Source: Paraburkholderia sp. LEh10 (lineage in GTDB: Bacteria; Pseudomonadota; Gammaproteobacteria; Burkholderiales; Burkholderiaceae). Taken from it: a stretch of DNA of 64,000 nucleotides. Below, piece after piece: positions 39,033-45,879 of the stretch. The stretch lies in assembly GCF_017814945.1 (NCBI RefSeq), contig NZ_JAGIPX010000001.1:62001-126000 (forward strand), in the 5' to 3' direction. Below the pieces are notes generated by a model. It did no database searches and was not told where the DNA came from. It was given only the letters and a program-made list of their open reading frames with translations. A program made the position numbers and the translations under genes. How positions within the stretch are numbered: the stretch's first letter is position 1; each line of letters starts with the position of its first letter.

Positions 39033-40511
39033 TCAGACGCGAGCGTCGATCAGCACGCTCTTGAAGCGCAGATTCGCTTCGTAGGCCTGCCGGCCAAGAT
39101 CCTTGCCGATGCCGGAACGCTTGTAGCCGCCCGTCGGGATCATGAAGTCGCTGGTGCGGCCGTAGCGGTTCACCCAGACCGTGCCCGCCTCGATGCCGCG
39201 CACCATGCGCAGCGCGCGGCCCAGATCGGCCGTATGCACGCCCGCTGCAAGGCCGTAGTCGGGATGCGCGGCGAGCGCGAGCGCTTCGTCTTCCGTGTCG
39301 AAGGTCTGCAAGGTCAGCACCGGGCCGAAGATTTCGTCGCGCACGGCATCCGTATGAGGCGTGACGTCCGTGAGCAAGGTGGGCATGTAGAAGGCGCCCG
39401 GCGTCGACGCGTCCGCGCGGCGACCGCCGCAGCGCAGCGTCGCGCCGCCCGTGATGCTGCGCCCGACGATGGCCTCGATCCGCGCCGCCTGCGGCTCGGA
39501 GATGATCGGCGCCAGCGTAGCGTCGGGCGACCACGTCGCGCCCGCCCTAAGCTCGCTAAAGAGGCGCTGGACACGCTCGGCGAGTTGGTCCGCGATCGTT
39601 CGCTCGACCAGCAGCCGCGAACCCGCGACGCACACTTGGCCCGCATTGCCCGTGATCGCGCCGGCGATGCGGCGCGCGACGTCGTCGAGGCGCGGCGCGT
39701 CGGCGAAGACGATCTGCGGACTCTTGCCGCCCAGTTCGAGCGTGACGGGCTTCGTGCCCGTTTCGGCGCACGCCGCCATGATGGCCGCGCCGGTGCGCGT
39801 CGAGCCGGTGAACGTCACCTTCGCGATGAGCGGATGACGCACGAGCGCGTCGCCCGTGGTGCGGCCGTCGCCTTGCACGACGTTGAAAATGCCGGGCGGC
39901 ACGCCCGCTTCGACGGCAAGCTCGGCGAGCCGCAGCACGGAAAACGGCGTCATCTCCGAAGGCTTCAGCACGACGGCGTTGCCCGCCGCGAGCGCGGGCG
40001 CGATCTTCCACGACGCCATCACCAGCGGGAAATTCCACGGCGCGATCGCGCCGATCACGCCGTACGGTTCGGCGATCGTCATGCCGAGATGATCGTGATC
40101 GGTCGCGGCCACCTCGCCGCCGAGCTTGTCGGCGAATTCCGCATAGAAGCGGATGCCTTCCGCCGTGAACGGCACGTCCCAGTTGAAGGCATCGCGAACG
40201 GGCCGCGTCGAGCCGAGCGCTTCGAGCGGCGCGAGCGTGTGTGCGTCGGCGGCGACGAGATCGGCGAAGCGCCGCAGCACGCGGGCGCGTTCGCGCGGCG
40301 CGATGCGCGCCCAGCCGCTCGTGCGGAACGCCGTCCATGCGTCTTGCACCGCACGGTCGATCGTCGCGGCATCCGCGATGGGCACCGACGCGTAGACGAC
40401 ACCATCGGACGGACGCGTGACCTCGATGCGCGGTCCCTGTGCATCGACATAGTCGCCGCCGATGAAATGTCCGCTGCGCACGTTGATCGTGAGTGGATCG
40501 AACCGGTCCAT
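39033..40511 (-). CDS. NAD(P)-dependent aldehyde dehydrogenase
   Basis: 492 residues from the ATG at 40511, starting MDRFDPLTINVRSG. IAPWNFPLVMASWKIAPALA is the coenzyme site, FTGSTRTGA the Rossmann loop, TLELGGKSPQI the catalytic Glu region and NAGQVCVAGSRLL the catalytic Cys region; EIFGPVLTLQTF follows. It is the first gene of the second nutrient operon and should oxidise an aldehyde made by the oxidase downstream. A 215-bp gap with possible promoter sequence separates it from the HAD gene. Confidence 0.9.
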   Translation of the reverse strand: MDRFDPLTINVRSGHFIGGDYVDAQGPRIEVTRPSDGVVYASVPIADAATIDRAVQDAWTAFRTSGWARIAPRERARVLRRFADLVAADAHTLAPLEALGSTRPVRDAFNWDVPFTAEGIRFYAEFADKLGGEVAATDHDHLGMTIAEPYGVIGAIAPWNFPLVMASWKIAPALAAGNAVVLKPSEMTPFSVLRLAELAVEAGVPPGIFNVVQGDGRTTGDALVRHPLIAKVTFTGSTRTGAAIMAACAETGTKPVTLELGGKSPQIVFADAPRLDDVARRIAGAITGNAGQVCVAGSRLLVERTIADQLAERVQRLFSELRAGATWSPDATLAPIISEPQAARIEAIVGRSITGGATLRCGGRRADASTPGAFYMPTLLTDVTPHTDAVRDEIFGPVLTLQTFDTEDEALALAAHPDYGLAAGVHTADLGRALRMVRGIEAGTVWVNRYGRTSDFMIPTGGYKRSGIGKDLGRQAYEANLRFKSVLIDARV

Positions 40512-40677
40512 GTCGTGATTCCTCGATTGCCTTCGATGCTGGAAATCGTAAGCTCGCGGCCGCCGCATATTTCACCGACAAAAATGCGCACACAGCACAA
40601 ACGACGCGTTATCGCCGCCTGAACGCCGCGTTTTGCAGCGCATCACGCTGGCGCTGGCATGCGGACGGCGCGATAGA

Positions 40678-40690
40678 AGGATCGTCCTAG
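40678..40690 (+). repeat. 13-bp repeat shared with 8548-8560 upstream of the paralogous acetyltransferase
   Basis: AGGATCGTCCTAG occurs at 40678-40690 and at 8548-8560. At 8548 it is the coding start of the universal stress protein; both copies lie 57-60 bp before the GTG start of the two GNAT paralogues, and both are followed by a CGCGCG-rich stretch. It contains the dyad AGGA-N3-TCCT. It is probably a relic of the duplicated upstream region, or a shared operator. Confidence 0.5.
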
Positions 40691-40749
40691 TCACGCGCGC
40701 GATACGGTGAGAGAGTCACGGTATGTGTCTTCAGAACGAGGAGGCCGGC

Positions 40750-41619
40750 GTGTCCGACCCACACCAGAGCGGCATGATCGACTACCGCCCTTTCACCTTC
40801 GATGACATCGCGGCAGCGCATGCGCTTTCGAGCGCCGTCAGGTGGCGGCATCGTCCCGACGACTGGCGCTTCGCGGCGCGCACGGGGCAAGGCTACGTCG
40901 CGCAGGACGGCAGTGGCGTGATCGGCACCGCGCTGTCATGGCGCTTCGGGCGCGAAGCCGCGACGCTCGGCATGGTGATCGTCGCGCCCGAACGGCAAAG
41001 GCGCGGCATCGGACGCAAGCTGCTCGAACTGCTGATCGACGAACTCGGCCCGCGCACGCTGCTGATTCACGCGAGCCCCGCGGGCGAACCGCTGTGCGAG
41101 AAGCTCGGCTTTCAGAGCATCGGTGCGATTCATCAGCATCAGGGCGCGGCGTTTCAGCCGCCGCTCGTGTCGTTGCCGCCGGGTGAGCGGCTGCGCCCGC
41201 TCGGCGTCAATGACGCGCCGCGTCTGGTCGAGCTGGCCTCGCGCGCGAGCGGGCTGGACCGCCGCGATCTGTTGCCGCCGCTGCTCGATATCGCGAGCGG
41301 CATCGCGCTCGACCGCGACGGCGAACTGATCGGCTTCGCGCTCTTCAGGCGCTTCGGCGACGGACATGTGATCGGCCCCGTCATCGCGCCGGATTCCCCC
41401 GATGCGAGCCGCGCGAAGGCGCTCATCAGCCACTGGCTCGCGCTGAATGCGGGGATGTTCGTGCGGATCGATACGCCGGCCGCGCTCGGTCTTTCGTCGT
41501 GGCTGGAAGGGCTTGGGCTGCCGCATGTGGACAGCATCGAAAGGATGATGCGCAACGGACCGCTTCTCGCCGATGCGCAGCTGAAGCAGTTTGCGATTAC
41601 GAGTCAGGCGGTGTGGTGA
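40750..41619 (+). CDS. GNAT-family N-acetyltransferase (paralogue of the gene at 8617)
   Basis: 289 residues from the GTG at 40750, which has GAGGAGG six bases upstream and is preferred over an ATG at 40723. The GNAT core LGMVIVAPERQRRGIGRKL gives the acetyl-CoA loop, and LCEKLGFQSIGAIHQHQ ends the domain. The second domain (LRPLGVNDAPRLVELASRA) parallels the paralogue at 8617 residue by residue, with well over half the positions identical by eye. Here no universal stress protein gene sits upstream. Substrate unknown. Confidence 0.82.
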   Translation: MSDPHQSGMIDYRPFTFDDIAAAHALSSAVRWRHRPDDWRFAARTGQGYVAQDGSGVIGTALSWRFGREAATLGMVIVAPERQRRGIGRKLLELLIDELGPRTLLIHASPAGEPLCEKLGFQSIGAIHQHQGAAFQPPLVSLPPGERLRPLGVNDAPRLVELASRASGLDRRDLLPPLLDIASGIALDRDGELIGFALFRRFGDGHVIGPVIAPDSPDASRAKALISHWLALNAGMFVRIDTPAALGLSSWLEGLGLPHVDSIERMMRNGPLLADAQLKQFAITSQAVW

Positions 41620-41640
41620 GGCGCGGCGAGAAGGCAACAC

Positions 41641-41678
41641 GCCCGCTGCACGCGATACGAATCTCGTGCGCAGCGGGC
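41641..41678. terminator. Hairpin between convergent genes
   Basis: GCCCGCTGC (41641-41649) pairs with GCAGCGGGC (41670-41678) across a 20-nt loop whose ends (ACG...CGT) can extend the stem. It follows the acetyltransferase stop by 21 bp and precedes, on the opposite strand, the end of the transporter relic. It could terminate either direction; no clear T-tract is present. Confidence 0.5.
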
Positions 41679-41687
41679 AGCACGAAC

Positions 41688-41861
41688 TTACTTCAATTGC
41701 ACGCGCTTGATCTCGCCGACGATCGCCAATCAGTGCATTGCAGGCCACGAACACGAGTGCGCCGCTGAACGAGCCCGTCGCCTGACGATATAGCCGATGA
41801 TGATCGGCGTCGTGATGGCGGCGATGTTGCCGAACGTGTTGAATATCCCGCCGCTCGGACG
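41688..41861 (-). pseudogene. C-terminal relic of an MFS sugar-acid transporter
   Basis: On the minus strand the sequence reads, with frame breaks, GGIFNTFGNIAAITTPIIIGYIV, then GSFSGALVFVACNAL, then VGEIKRVQLK and TAA at 41690-41688. This is the last part of an anion:cation symporter-type MFS protein (GudP/GarP/ExuT group), whose C-termini end in VGEI.R..L. Small deletions disrupt the frame and nothing remains of the first ten helices. It marks the border between the catabolic region and the stress region. Confidence 0.7.
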
Positions 41862-41890
41862 GGCGATCTGCCCTCCTGTAATGCGGCGAT

Positions 41891-41912
41891 GTATTGGACC
41901 AAAGTCCAATAC
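41891..41912. promoter_or_regulatory. Perfect 9-bp inverted repeat, candidate operator
   Basis: GTATTGGAC-CAAA-GTCCAATAC is a perfect dyad with a 4-nt centre, about 118 bp before the ATG at 42030. The geometry (short half-sites, AT-flanked) fits a dimeric regulator such as a LuxR/NarL-type protein better than a terminator, as no T-tract follows. The regulator is unknown. Confidence 0.5.
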
Positions 41913-42029
41913 TCTCGCTGACAGGCAGTGCCTAGACTGAGGACCAGAGGATGACTGGCCGTGGGCATAGTGTGGATGCGCGCGCGCATGATCGGTGCTG
42001 ACTTCTTCAATCTGAATGTGAGGGTAGAA

Positions 42030-42617
42030 ATGAAAGCGAATCGCATCCTTATCGCAATGGCTGTCCTGATGGTCGCGTGCGCTGCATTTGCCCAGCCACA
42101 GACATCAGTCGATGTCACGAAAGCACCGGGCAGTGCCACGGTTGTCGGGACGTCGAAGGTGACGGCCACGATCGTCGCGATCGAGCCGGAAACCCGTACC
42201 GTCACGCTCAAGGACAAAAAAGGCAAGATGGTCGAACTGCAGGTCGGCGAAGAAGCGCGCAACTTCGACCAGCTCAAGGTCGGCGATATCGTCACGACCG
42301 AATACCAGGAAGCGATGTCGATTAGCCTGTCGAAAACCAACGGCCCGCGCTCGGCGACACAGCGGCTGATTGAAAAGCGCGCGGAGCCGGGCGCCAAACC
42401 GGGCGGCACGATCGGCCGGGAGATCACGGTGATGGCGGATGTCGTCGCGGTCGACCCGAAGGCGAAGACGGTCACGCTGAAGGGACCACATGGCAACCTC
42501 GTCGATGTGCATGTCGAGGACCCGGAGCAGATGAAAAACGTCCATAAGGGCGATCAGGTCCAGGTCGTCTACACCGAAGCCGTCGCGATCACCGTCACGC
42601 CCTCCGCGACGCAGTAG
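42030..42617 (+). CDS. Periplasmic protein with two repeated beta domains
   Basis: 195 residues from the ATG at 42030, preceded by GAGGG. A signal peptide spans about residues 1-23 (RILIAMAVLMVACAAFAQP). The mature protein has an internal repeat: ATIVAIEPETRTVTLKDKKGKMVELQVG and, later, ADVVAVDPKAKTVTLKGPHGNLVDVHVE, each a small OB-like beta module, each followed by a segment on timing of binding (QLKVGDIV; VHKGDQVQV). It looks like the DUF5666-type exported proteins, which have no known reaction. It is the first gene of the stress region, downstream of the palindrome at 41891. Confidence 0.65.
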   Translation: MKANRILIAMAVLMVACAAFAQPQTSVDVTKAPGSATVVGTSKVTATIVAIEPETRTVTLKDKKGKMVELQVGEEARNFDQLKVGDIVTTEYQEAMSISLSKTNGPRSATQRLIEKRAEPGAKPGGTIGREITVMADVVAVDPKAKTVTLKGPHGNLVDVHVEDPEQMKNVHKGDQVQVVYTEAVAITVTPSATQ

Positions 42618-42700
42618 AGGCGGTCCGGACACCGGGTGACCGCGTCCGCACGCTGACGGCGAGCAGTGCGCAGAGCCCTGTTGAGTCGAGGTGAACCGTG

Positions 42701-43126
42701 ATGATGCGACGGGGAACAAGTCGGTTTCATGCCGTCACGGACAAGCCGGTTCGAGGCAAGGGGGAATCACGCACGGGTGCCGCTTTCGGGCGCCTGTTGC
42801 TGATGGCTGCTTGCGGATCGCTGCCGTTCATGGAGGGTTGTCCTTACTATGCGCCGCCTCCTGCCACCGTCATCACCACACCCGCGAGCTTCAATCGGTC
42901 TTTCGCCGCCGCAGCGGGTGCGATGCAAGACGAAGGCCTCGCGATTTCCGTGCAGGATCCCGGAAGCGGCACGATCGTCGGCGGAATCGACGGTGGTGTC
43001 GTGCAGGCGAGCGTGCGGCAGCAAGCCGATGGCAGTGTCGTCGTACAGTTCGATTCGAAAAATGCGCGCGATCCAGCACTGCTCGATCGCATTTCGCGCA
43101 GCTATGACAGGCGGATGGGGCGCTGA
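42701..43126 (+). CDS. Putative lipoprotein, unknown function
   Basis: About 141 residues; starts GTG 42698, ATG 42701 or ATG 42704 are all usable after GAGGTG. A hydrophobic segment GRLLLMAACGSLPFMEGC contains a lipobox-like Cys (MAAC), followed by PYYAPPPATVIT. The rest (ASFNRSFAAAAGAMQDEGLA, SGTIVGGIDGG, DRISRSYDRR) is soluble and resembles small outer-membrane-associated proteins of beta-proteobacteria. I do not recognise a family name. It lies 54 bp before the antiporter gene and may be co-transcribed. Confidence 0.6.
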   Translation: MMRRGTSRFHAVTDKPVRGKGESRTGAAFGRLLLMAACGSLPFMEGCPYYAPPPATVITTPASFNRSFAAAAGAMQDEGLAISVQDPGSGTIVGGIDGGVVQASVRQQADGSVVVQFDSKNARDPALLDRISRSYDRRMGR

Positions 43127-43180
43127 ACGCGGGAAGAGAAGCGCAGGCGCGCATCGAAGGTCTTTGCGGGAGGTCAGTGC

Positions 43181-44353
43181 GTGACCAAGCTTCTCATCGA
43201 CGTGGTCATCTTTCTCGCGGCGGCGCTCATCGCCGTGCCGTTGACGGTGCGCCTCGGCTTCGGCTCGGTGCTCGGCTATCTGGTGGCGGGCATCATGATC
43301 GGACCGTGGGCACTGGGACTCGTGACCGATATCGACGCGATCCTCCATTTTTCCGAGTTGGGCATCGTGCTGATGATGTTCGTGATCGGACTCGAAATGC
43401 GGGTCGACACGTTATGGGCAATGCGCCGCACGATTTTCGGCTACGGCACGATGCAGATGACCGTGTGCGCCGCCGCGCTGTCGTTGATCTTCATGGTGCT
43501 GGGACTGTCCTGGCGGATTGCGTTGGCGGGTGGGCTCGCGCTTTCGTTGTCGTCGACGGCAATGGTGATGTCGGAGCTTCAGGAGCGCAAGCTGATGGAC
43601 ATGCCGACCGGCCACGCCGGGTTCGGCATTCTGCTGTTCCAGGATATGGCGGCGATCCCGCTGATTGCGCTCCTGCCGCTGCTCGGACCGGCAGTGCCCG
43701 TCGCGGCAGCGGAGCCGGGCTGGCTCGTCGCGCTGAAGGCGCTCGGCATGCTAATCGTGGTGGCGCTGGCCGGCCGATACCTGTTGCAGGTCGTGCTACG
43801 TGTGATTACCAGCATTGGTGTTCCCGAAATTTTCACCGCGTTTGCGCTGCTCTGGATCGTCGGCATCGCGCTGCTGATGGAAAGCGTCCATCTGTCGATG
43901 TCGTTGGGCGCTTTTCTCGCAGGCGTATTGCTCGCGGATTCGGATTTCCGGCACCAGGTCGAAGTCGACATGGCGCCGTTCAAGGGATTGCTGCTCGGCC
44001 TTTTTTTCATCGCAGTAGGAACGTCGATCGACTTCGGCGTGCTGATGCGGGAGCCGTTCCGCGTCGCCGTCCTTGTGGTGGCCGTAGTCGGTATCAAGTC
44101 GCTTGCCCAGCGGTTGCTTGCGAGCAGGTTTGGCGTACCGGCATGGGAACGCGGCTACTTTGCGATCCTGTTGTCGCAAGGTGGCGAGTTTGCTTTTGTG
44201 GTGATGGCCGCTTCATTGGCAGCACGCGTCATCGACGAGCGGCAGTCGTCGCTCGTCACGCTGGTGGTCGCGCTGTCGATGGTCTCTACACCTCTGTTGT
44301 TGCTCCTTCATCGCCGACTCGTGCAGCCTTTCGCGAGTCGTGAGCCCGGATAG
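43181..44353 (+). CDS. CPA2-family cation:proton antiporter, KefB-like, without RCK domain
   Basis: 390 residues from a GTG at 43181 with GGGAGG upstream. Twelve or so hydrophobic segments are visible, including GYLVAGIMIGPWALGL, SELGIVLMMFVIGLEM, and LLFQDMAAIPLIALLPLL, the region with the ion-coupling acidic residues of KefB/KefC. The protein ends soon after the last helix (LLLHRRLVQPFASREPG); KefB/KefC usually continue with a cytosolic TrkA-N/RCK domain of about 200 residues that controls gating. Lack of it suggests either a naturally short antiporter or a truncated one. A kefB gene is a standard member of heat-resistance loci. Its 3' end abuts the relic hsp20 on the other strand. Confidence 0.82.
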   Translation: MTKLLIDVVIFLAAALIAVPLTVRLGFGSVLGYLVAGIMIGPWALGLVTDIDAILHFSELGIVLMMFVIGLEMRVDTLWAMRRTIFGYGTMQMTVCAAALSLIFMVLGLSWRIALAGGLALSLSSTAMVMSELQERKLMDMPTGHAGFGILLFQDMAAIPLIALLPLLGPAVPVAAAEPGWLVALKALGMLIVVALAGRYLLQVVLRVITSIGVPEIFTAFALLWIVGIALLMESVHLSMSLGAFLAGVLLADSDFRHQVEVDMAPFKGLLLGLFFIAVGTSIDFGVLMREPFRVAVLVVAVVGIKSLAQRLLASRFGVPAWERGYFAILLSQGGEFAFVVMAASLAARVIDERQSSLVTLVVALSMVSTPLLLLLHRRLVQPFASREPG

Positions 44354-44430
44354 GTGTCCACAAGGGAGACCGTCGTGCGTTGGAGACGCTCGAACAGGCT
44401 GGAGTCCGCGCGAGGATGAAGCTTGCTCAG
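44347..44430 (-). pseudogene. Relic of an hsp20 gene start (inverted copy)
   Basis: On the minus strand from 44430 the codons read LSKLHPRADSSLFERLQRTT then VSLVDTYPG, against MSDLYSPTDLFSEFDRLQRQ and MAGLFGTFPS in the intact hsp20 at 45425. The start codon is CTG instead of ATG, the Shine-Dalgarno AAGGAG is 7-10 bases upstream, and the preceding leader matches the intact gene's leader (see 44461-44548). Similarity ends at the antiporter stop region. It is a truncated duplicate in opposite orientation. Confidence 0.7.
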
Positions 44431-44460
44431 CGTCTTCTCCTTTTAGGCAGCAAGGAAGAG

Positions 44461-44548
44461 AACGGGCTTGCGCGCTCCAGTTCGCCTGCGATGCTGCGAT
44501 GCTGCGGCGCAAACAAATCGAAACACGCAGTGTGCAACCGGTGGAGCA
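44461..44548 (-). repeat. Inverted copy of the hsp20 leader (mate at 45314-45391)
   Basis: Read on the minus strand, 44548-44461 matches plus-strand 45314-45391 almost completely: TGCTC-ACCGG, then CTGCGTGTTTCGATTTGTTTGC identical in its 20-base core, then GCAGGCGAACTGGAGCGCG and GCCCGTT. The relic copy has about ten extra bases in the middle (a duplicated GCAGCATC). The two copies are in opposite orientation and flank the 127-residue gene at 44794. Confidence 0.85.
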
Positions 44549-44793
44549 TTGGGCACACTGACTGGGCTGGATATAACCTAGCTTCACTAATTAAAAATTT
44601 CAACTTACACCGCAGTCAGATTCGCGGGAGCCGCCGCGTCGTATATCGGCCGTACAACGGCCCAGAAAGTCTGCTACCCGCGCTGGCGCCGGGGGATCGT
44701 CAGAACTTTGTGCGCCCAGCCGGCATGGCGAGGGCAGCTGCCTAGGCCGAAGGGACGGGCGTCCTCCCTTTCCTCTGCTGAATTTGCCGTGTG

Positions 44794-45177
44794 TCACTGG
44801 AGTGGCGGCGCGGTACCCAGTTTTTCGGCGAGCATCCTTTCGTACACGCCAAAGTGCAGATCCACCTCTGACTGCTCCACCGTCGTGACGATCAGGTTGA
44901 TGTGGTCCGGTGGCAGGCCGAGCACCCCCGCGATAAATATTTCGAGCTGCGGCGCACAAATCTTGTCCTTGGTGACGGTCGTTCCGATCGTGACCTCGTA
45001 GATCTTTTCCTGCCGGCAGACCACTTCCACCAGGCGCGCGCGGGCGCTCATGTTGCTGTCGACTGCGATGCGGACGACCTCCACCGCCTTGCGCATGGCT
45101 TCCGTTGGAAAGCCTTTGATTGAGCGCAGTCGCACGCGATGCAGGCCCAGTGTCAACCAGTCAGTATCGAATTCCAT
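44794..45177 (-). CDS. Orphan 127-aa protein under a predicted heat-shock promoter
   Basis: 127 residues starting MEFDTDWLTLGLHRVRLRS, with GGGAGGA ideally placed before the ATG at 45177. It contains IKGFPTEAMRKAVEVVRIAV, a conserved-looking KICAPQLEIFIAGVLGLPPDHINLIVTTV and DLHFGVYERMLAEKLG. No signal peptide, no Cys-pair motif, no family I can name; the alternation of charged helices and a hydrophobic strand suggests a compact alpha/beta protein. A sigma32-type promoter (45213-45240) faces it, giving a leader of about 28 bases. It shares the regulatory region with the hsp20 gene, so a role in protein quality control is plausible. Confidence 0.7.
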   Translation of the reverse strand: MEFDTDWLTLGLHRVRLRSIKGFPTEAMRKAVEVVRIAVDSNMSARARLVEVVCRQEKIYEVTIGTTVTKDKICAPQLEIFIAGVLGLPPDHINLIVTTVEQSEVDLHFGVYERMLAEKLGTAPPLQ

Positions 45178-45212
45178 GACATCCTCCCGTCGTCAGAACG
45201 CTTCGTCCGCGA

Positions 45213-45240
45213 TGATAGGACCAGCCCAAAAATTTTCAAG
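45213..45240 (-). promoter_or_regulatory. Sigma32-type promoter, minus strand
   Basis: Read on the minus strand: CTTGAAA (45240-45234), 14-nt spacer, CCTATCA (45219-45213). This matches the heat-shock consensus CTTGAAA-N11-16-CCCCATNT well at -35 and partly at -10. It would drive the 127-residue gene starting at 45177. Confidence 0.7.
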
Positions 45241-45257
45241 AGATGACCTCGATTTTG

Positions 45258-45287
45258 CCCTTGAAAAATTCATTACAAGGCCTATCT
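45258..45287 (+). promoter_or_regulatory. Sigma32-type promoter of the hsp20 operon
   Basis: CCCTTGAAA at 45258-45266, 14-nt spacer, CCTATCT at 45281-45287. The -35 element is a full heat-shock match and the -10 element shares CC-AT-T with the consensus. Transcription would start near 45295, leaving a leader of about 130 bases before hsp20. It mirrors the minus-strand promoter at 45213-45240 exactly in spacing. Confidence 0.75.
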
Positions 45288-45389
45288 TAAGTTTCGCTCA
45301 GGCAGTCGTGCGGTGCTCGACCGGCCGCACGCTGCGTGTTTCGATTTGTTTGCCAGACGCTGGCAGGCGAACTGGAGCGCGTAGGCCCG

Positions 45390-45417
45390 TTCGCCTCAAT
45401 GCGTGATTCGAGGAGGA
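45390..45417 (+). promoter_or_regulatory. Candidate RNA thermometer masking the hsp20 ribosome-binding site
   Basis: In RNA, UUCGCCUC (45390-45397) pairs with GAGGAGGA (45410-45417), the Shine-Dalgarno of hsp20, with one internal G-A mismatch; inside it AAU pairs with AUU around a GCGUG loop, leaving a bulged C. The ribosome site is thus fully inside a short imperfect stem ending 7 bases before the ATG, the design of ROSE/fourU-like thermometers that open on heating. The structure is read by eye, not computed. Confidence 0.6.
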
Positions 45418-45424
45418 CAGCATC

Positions 45425-45865
45425 ATGAGCGATCTCTATTCCCCCACCGATCTGTTCAGCGAGTTCGACCGCCTGCAGCGGCAGATGGCCGGTCTGTTTG
45501 GTACCTTCCCGTCCAGCATCCGCGCGGGCCGCTTTGGCACGTTCCCGGCTGTCAACATCGGCGCGACCGACGATTCCATCGAGATTGTCGCGTTCGCCCC
45601 AGGTATCGACGCCGCCGGGCTCGACGTGTCGATTGACAAGGGCGTGCTGAGCATCAGCGGAGAGCGCAAACCGTCCCGGCAGGACATAAATGACGAAACC
45701 CGCATCTATTCGCAGGAGCGCTTTACCGGCGCGTTCCGGCGCGTCATCGAACTGCCGCAAACGGCGGATCCCGACAAGGTGCAGGCCCGTTATGAAAACG
45801 GCTGCCTGATGATCACCGTCGGCAAGCGCGAGTCATCGAAGCCACGTGCCATTTCCGTCCAGTAA
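45425..45865 (+). CDS. Small heat-shock protein (Hsp20/alpha-crystallin family, IbpA-like)
   Basis: 146 residues starting MSDLYSPTDLFSEFDRLQRQ. The alpha-crystallin domain spans about 38-140: FPAVNIGATDDSIEIVAFAPGI, LDVSIDKGVLSISGERK, ERFTGAFRRVIELPQTADPDKV and the diagnostic A-x-x-x-G-x-L variant ARYENGCLMITV. It is an ATP-independent holdase that keeps heat-denatured proteins soluble for Clp/DnaK refolding. First gene of a heat-shock cluster with sigma32 promoter and a possible thermometer; 15 bp separate it from the next hsp20 gene. Confidence 0.93.
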   Translation: MSDLYSPTDLFSEFDRLQRQMAGLFGTFPSSIRAGRFGTFPAVNIGATDDSIEIVAFAPGIDAAGLDVSIDKGVLSISGERKPSRQDINDETRIYSQERFTGAFRRVIELPQTADPDKVQARYENGCLMITVGKRESSKPRAISVQ

Positions 45866-45879
45866 CCAGGGAGCCGATC

